Below, one piece after another: positions 60,571-64,000 of a stretch of 64,000 bases of DNA. Source of the stretch: Colwellia sp. Its GTDB lineage: Bacteria; Pseudomonadota; Gammaproteobacteria; Enterobacterales; Alteromonadaceae. The position numbers and the translations under genes are program-made. The DNA lies in contig JAHDIK010000015.1 in NCBI GenBank assembly GCA_020630795.1, positions 1 to 64,000 of the forward strand. Direction: 5' to 3'. Position 1 is the stretch's first letter, and every line of letters begins with the position of its first letter. Below the pieces are notes generated by a model. That model saw only the letters and a program-made list of their open reading frames with translations. It did no database searches and was not told the origin of the DNA.

Positions 60571-62931
60571 TTAACTCAATATATTCTCACCTTTGTTTTC
60601 TTGCTGGTGAATGGTTACCGGCCAACCATTAAACTGATTCGTTGAACTACCATCTGTTACATCGACTAAAAATTTATATGAGTCCATTGTGTAAGTTAAA
60701 TTTTTAGTATCGAATGTAATAAACCCAAAACCACTTCCTTTTTCGTGAGCGTGAACATATCGGTTTTCAGACTTTCCTACTTCTGGGTTACCAATTGCGT
60801 AAACATAAATTTTATTTCCGAACGTATCTAAATATTCACCAGTTTGCGAACGGTTATGAAGCGGTCGATTTTTATGAGGAATACCAGCACTGTCTGGTAA
60901 CCACCATCTTGGCCAACCAGCTGAAATAGCGGGTGTACAAAACGCCCAATTACTATCACGTTGTTTATGAACACCATATTGAGAAAGGCTACCCAAATGT
61001 GTGTCGCCACAGATATGTAATGCTTTTGATTCTCGCATTATTTCAATGGCGCGATTACGTGCACTTGCTGGAAAACCGCTGGAGTCAAAATCATATTTTA
61101 AGTAACGGTTTGGTTTTGGCTGATGCGTTGCGATACCTGCAAACACCGTTTGGCTGAGTACCGCTTTTAGTTTACATGCATTCCAATCTTGTCCCCATTT
61201 CTCAAGAAAATCTTCTTGGCGCTTACCGAGTAAATGTAAGCTGTCGTTATCAAAAGCAGGGTTTATAAATAACGGGTCTTCATCTTGTCCTGTAACACCA
61301 ACTTCCACATTAACGCGCTCGGGGCCACTTTTCCATTGGCGGTCTGCAATAATGGCGAAACTTACGCCACCATATACCATGTCGCAATAGTAAGAGCTTA
61401 TTCCGTTGGTAGGCGTTGGGTCGTATGGGTCAGGGTGATGACCCACACTTGTTCTATGAACGGCATTTACCACGCGTGGCGATTCAATGTAGCCACCTAA
61501 AATACTCGCACCGGGGTCTTTACTAATGTTTTGCATGGTAGCGCCACCTTCGCCCCATAAGTTGCCTTGCAATACATCGTGATCATCGGGTAAACACACG
61601 GTTGGTGCATTTCGCATAACGTCTTTAAATGCCCAGCCAAATTGATAAAACTTCCTTAAATAGTTAAGAATTGATCTATCGTCAGGTGTTCTAATGTATC
61701 CGTAACCACCGTGGCTTTCATAAAGTTGATCGCCTGAGAAAAATACAAGGTCTGGATCTAGGTTTTTCACATTGTTCGCAACAGGTTGGTATGGAAAACC
61801 TATATCGTTTTGGCATGTAAGCGCAGCCATACGTACTTTATCATTATTTGGATTCGCTCTTATATTTCCTAGCCATACATCATTGGTTATTGAACCGTCT
61901 TTGTGATTTTCTGCGTATACAAGTCGATATGGCGTATTTGACTTTTCATCCCAATTTGCAATTCTAAAAGTGGCTACCCATCCATCTGTGTGTATTTTTT
62001 GTTGATCAATTGTTACCCATTCATTATTTCGGTTAACTTGCAAAATGATGGTTTGATTATCGTTATCGCCTAGAGGGCCGGTAAAAGCATTAAGCTTCAT
62101 CACGAAGCCATCAGCGTTTCTCGAATTGCTTAACGTATACATTGCCCACAGTATTGGGCCGAATTTTTGTTCTTCATGAACAGAAAATGCATCACCTTGT
62201 AATACCCAGTTACTAAAACTATATCTACTGCCTTGGTTGGCAATAGGCGTTGGATTTGTGGTTACCGATGCAATTGCAAAGTTACTGGTTAACGCGACAT
62301 TACCAAGAAGCTTTTCAGTAGGAATAAGATGACTTAATTTTGCTAATACTTTATTCGACTTCGTGTTTGTTGCAACTAATTCTAGTGCAGTAGCATCAAG
62401 TTGAGGTGCACCTGTTAACGTTAATGATATTTTTTCGTTCGTTATTTTTTCTGAAAGAGAAAGCTTTTTATCACCCAGAACGAGTTCGTTATTTAAAATA
62501 CCGCAGTCAAAACCTTCTTGAATAAAACAGTTACTCTTGTAATCATTTAAGTCACTTCTAATACCAATACGAATACCCGCGCCGCCATCTTTTTTTGTTT
62601 GTTCTAATCGTTTTACGTTAACAGATATTGTAAACGCTTTATTAGCGTTTGTTAGTTGATGGGTTAGGGAGTGAATACTTCGATTACCTCCTTTGCTTAT
62701 ACATTCGGCCTCGCCATTGTTTATTCGCCAATCTTCCATTGGGTTTGCCCAGTATTCACCACCAAGCCAAACTCGGTCGTTAGTTTTATGCCACTTATCT
62801 TTTACAGGGGCTATTCCCGTTTTAGTTTTTGTTGTTTTATTTGACGTTTGTACGCAACTCGACACACCCGTTGCTACAACACCGGCCGCTACAAACTTTA
62901 AAGCGTTACGTCTTGTGATATTATTTGTCAT
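60571..62931 (-). CDS. PhoD-like phosphatase/phosphodiesterase with N-terminal sandwich domain, Tat lipoprotein
   Basis: 786 residues. The signal has twin Arg (TRRNALKFVAAG) and a lipobox-like VSSC, so it is probably Tat-exported and lipid-anchored. Residues about 45-345 are beta-rich and resemble concanavalin-like or DUF1080-type sandwiches (DWRINNGEAECIS, GAGIRIGIRSDLNDYKS). The metallophosphoesterase core follows: FFSGDQLYE near 400, LPDDHDVLQGN near 450 and HICGDTHLGSLSQYG near 642 supply metal ligands. PhoD-type enzymes cleave phosphate esters or diesters outside the cytosol. The substrate is unknown. The AraC gene lies 129 bp upstream on the same strand. Confidence 0.82.
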   Translation of the reverse strand: MTNNITRRNALKFVAAGVVATGVSSCVQTSNKTTKTKTGIAPVKDKWHKTNDRVWLGGEYWANPMEDWRINNGEAECISKGGNRSIHSLTHQLTNANKAFTISVNVKRLEQTKKDGGAGIRIGIRSDLNDYKSNCFIQEGFDCGILNNELVLGDKKLSLSEKITNEKISLTLTGAPQLDATALELVATNTKSNKVLAKLSHLIPTEKLLGNVALTSNFAIASVTTNPTPIANQGSRYSFSNWVLQGDAFSVHEEQKFGPILWAMYTLSNSRNADGFVMKLNAFTGPLGDNDNQTIILQVNRNNEWVTIDQQKIHTDGWVATFRIANWDEKSNTPYRLVYAENHKDGSITNDVWLGNIRANPNNDKVRMAALTCQNDIGFPYQPVANNVKNLDPDLVFFSGDQLYESHGGYGYIRTPDDRSILNYLRKFYQFGWAFKDVMRNAPTVCLPDDHDVLQGNLWGEGGATMQNISKDPGASILGGYIESPRVVNAVHRTSVGHHPDPYDPTPTNGISSYYCDMVYGGVSFAIIADRQWKSGPERVNVEVGVTGQDEDPLFINPAFDNDSLHLLGKRQEDFLEKWGQDWNACKLKAVLSQTVFAGIATHQPKPNRYLKYDFDSSGFPASARNRAIEIMRESKALHICGDTHLGSLSQYGVHKQRDSNWAFCTPAISAGWPRWWLPDSAGIPHKNRPLHNRSQTGEYLDTFGNKIYVYAIGNPEVGKSENRYVHAHEKGSGFGFITFDTKNLTYTMDSYKFLVDVTDGSSTNQFNGWPVTIHQQENKGENILS

Positions 62932-63060
62932 TTTTGCTTCTTTGTTAATTGTTTACAATTATAGTTTCATAAATTTGAATAAACTTCAAACAGTGAATTT
63001 GCAAAGTTAACTTACGAGAACAACAGAGAATAAGTTATAGATAACCAAGTGCGGAAAGGT

Positions 63061-63966
63061 TTATCTATGCCGAGAATCACGATATTGTTTGGGAGAAACG
63101 CCTATCATTTTTTTAAAGAGCCTTGAGAAATAATATGGGTCGCTGTAGCCAAGCGACTCTCCAATGTTTTTAACGGTCATTTCGGTGTTATCTAGCTGGA
63201 AACATGCTTTTTGTATTTTCATGCTGATGAAATGTTGAATAGGGGACGTATCTGTTAATTCTCTAAATTTTTTTGAAAAATGAAACTTTGATAACTGACA
63301 ATGATGAGCTAGTGCGTCTAAACTTAGGTCTTGGTGTAAATTGCTTTGCATCAATGCTTCAATAGCATTCAAATCAAAGGTAGAGCTTTTATTAAAAGCC
63401 ATGAGTCTAAGTTGTAACGCTAAGTAACTTAATGATTGCTGCAATACATGTACTGCATGAATAACGTTAGTTGCGGTATAACCTCTGCTACCTAAGGCGA
63501 GTAACTCATTAAAGTCATCTAACACATCTGATAACACGCCTACATTCGCAACACCTTCATCCATTTTCATTAATAATCGTTCGGCAAAGTTGTTCGATAA
63601 CTCTCCATTGAAGTTAATCCAATAAACCGTGTTGTTTTCGGTTGATGAAATATTTGAGTGACCTTCGTTGGCTAATTTGTAAGTGAAAGGCTCGTTTGGT
63701 GAAATAATAACAAGATCGCCACGTTTTATTTCTCTACTTCTATTTTTGTATTGCAACAAACCATCATTGTTGAGTGAGTAAATCAACCAATGACTTGACG
63801 CTTTTTTCTGTTGTATTTGATATGTATTACTTTCTGACTTACCTAACGAAACGGGATACATTCCCATAGTTAGAGGGTGAACTTTTAGCTTGTTAAGTAA
63901 AAAAACTGGTATGACAAGTCTTATGTCGTTGTTTAGATTTTTCGATGTTGTTTGGCTTGGCGTCAT
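63061..63966 (-). CDS. AraC-family transcriptional regulator
   Basis: About 301 residues. The N-terminal half is a cupin-type sensor (WLIYSLNNDGLLQYKNRSREIKRGDLVIISPNEPF). The last ~100 residues are the double helix-turn-helix (LDALAHHCQLSKFHFSKKFRELTD, then KNIGESLGYSDPYYFSRLFKKMIGVSPKQYR). Sugar-responsive relatives share this layout. It may activate the PhoD-like gene downstream. ATG 63966 is chosen over the TTG one codon earlier. The promoter probably extends beyond the window end. Confidence 0.9.
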   Translation of the reverse strand: MTPSQTTSKNLNNDIRLVIPVFLLNKLKVHPLTMGMYPVSLGKSESNTYQIQQKKASSHWLIYSLNNDGLLQYKNRSREIKRGDLVIISPNEPFTYKLANEGHSNISSTENNTVYWINFNGELSNNFAERLLMKMDEGVANVGVLSDVLDDFNELLALGSRGYTATNVIHAVHVLQQSLSYLALQLRLMAFNKSSTFDLNAIEALMQSNLHQDLSLDALAHHCQLSKFHFSKKFRELTDTSPIQHFISMKIQKACFQLDNTEMTVKNIGESLGYSDPYYFSRLFKKMIGVSPKQYRDSRHR

Positions 63967-64000
63967 CAAGTTGATTATAAAATTTATGTAATGACAATAT

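Overview
This AT-rich window (roughly 35-40% G+C by eye) looks like the chromosome of a marine gammaproteobacterium of the Alteromonadales type. The evidence is: carbohydrate-linked TonB-dependent receptors (TBDRs) without a SusD, a LiuR-type leucine catabolism operon, two DUF3718 proteins, a neighbouring ansA-sppA pair, and a large locus for sulfated red-algal galactan. No tRNA, rRNA, CRISPR array, insertion sequence or prophage was seen.

Layout. (1) 1-2096: the end of a Pel exopolysaccharide operon (pelF, 5' end outside the window, and pelG). (2) 2252-14558: three intact flavin-dependent halogenase-like genes, a fourth with a decayed active site, one TBDR, a DUF1080 lipoprotein and a Sel1/TonB-C periplasmic protein. 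(3) 14687-38913: the galactan locus. It holds a surface glycan-binding lipoprotein, a second TBDR, a diheme peroxidase and an octaheme cytochrome, three sulfatases, a GH2 beta-galactosidase, a mutarotase, a GH86 agarase/porphyranase, a second DUF1080 lipoprotein and a GH16 endo-galactanase. (4) 39024-42006: housekeeping ansA and sppA. (5) 42100-48820: a LacI regulator divergent from galT-galK, then a fourth sulfatase and a Na+/sugar symporter. (6) 49031-50196: two DUF3718 paralogues, the first behind a c-di-GMP-I riboswitch. (7) 50498-60474: leucine/isovalerate degradation (liuR-A-B-C-D-E plus scoAB) with a divergent thiolase. (8) 60571-63966: a Tat-exported PhoD-like phosphatase with an AraC regulator.

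How it fits together (inference). GH16 and GH86 endo-enzymes cut agar/porphyran-type galactan at the cell surface. The lipoprotein and TBDR capture the oligosaccharides, sulfatases remove sulfate and GH2 releases galactose. The symporter then imports galactose, which GalK/GalT and the mutarotase feed into metabolism under LacI-type control. No GH117, GH50 or anhydrogalactose pathway lies in the window, so porphyran or a similar galactan fits better than pure agarose. Halogenase-like flavoproteins, DUF1080 proteins and a c-type cytochrome pair sit inside the locus, suggesting a redox step in galactan use that standard models lack.

Most striking points: the c-di-GMP riboswitch before a DUF3718 gene, the degenerate halogenase paralogue, a sulfatase with CENTR in place of CxPxR, the cytochrome pair inside the galactan locus, and several perfect inverted repeats between genes.
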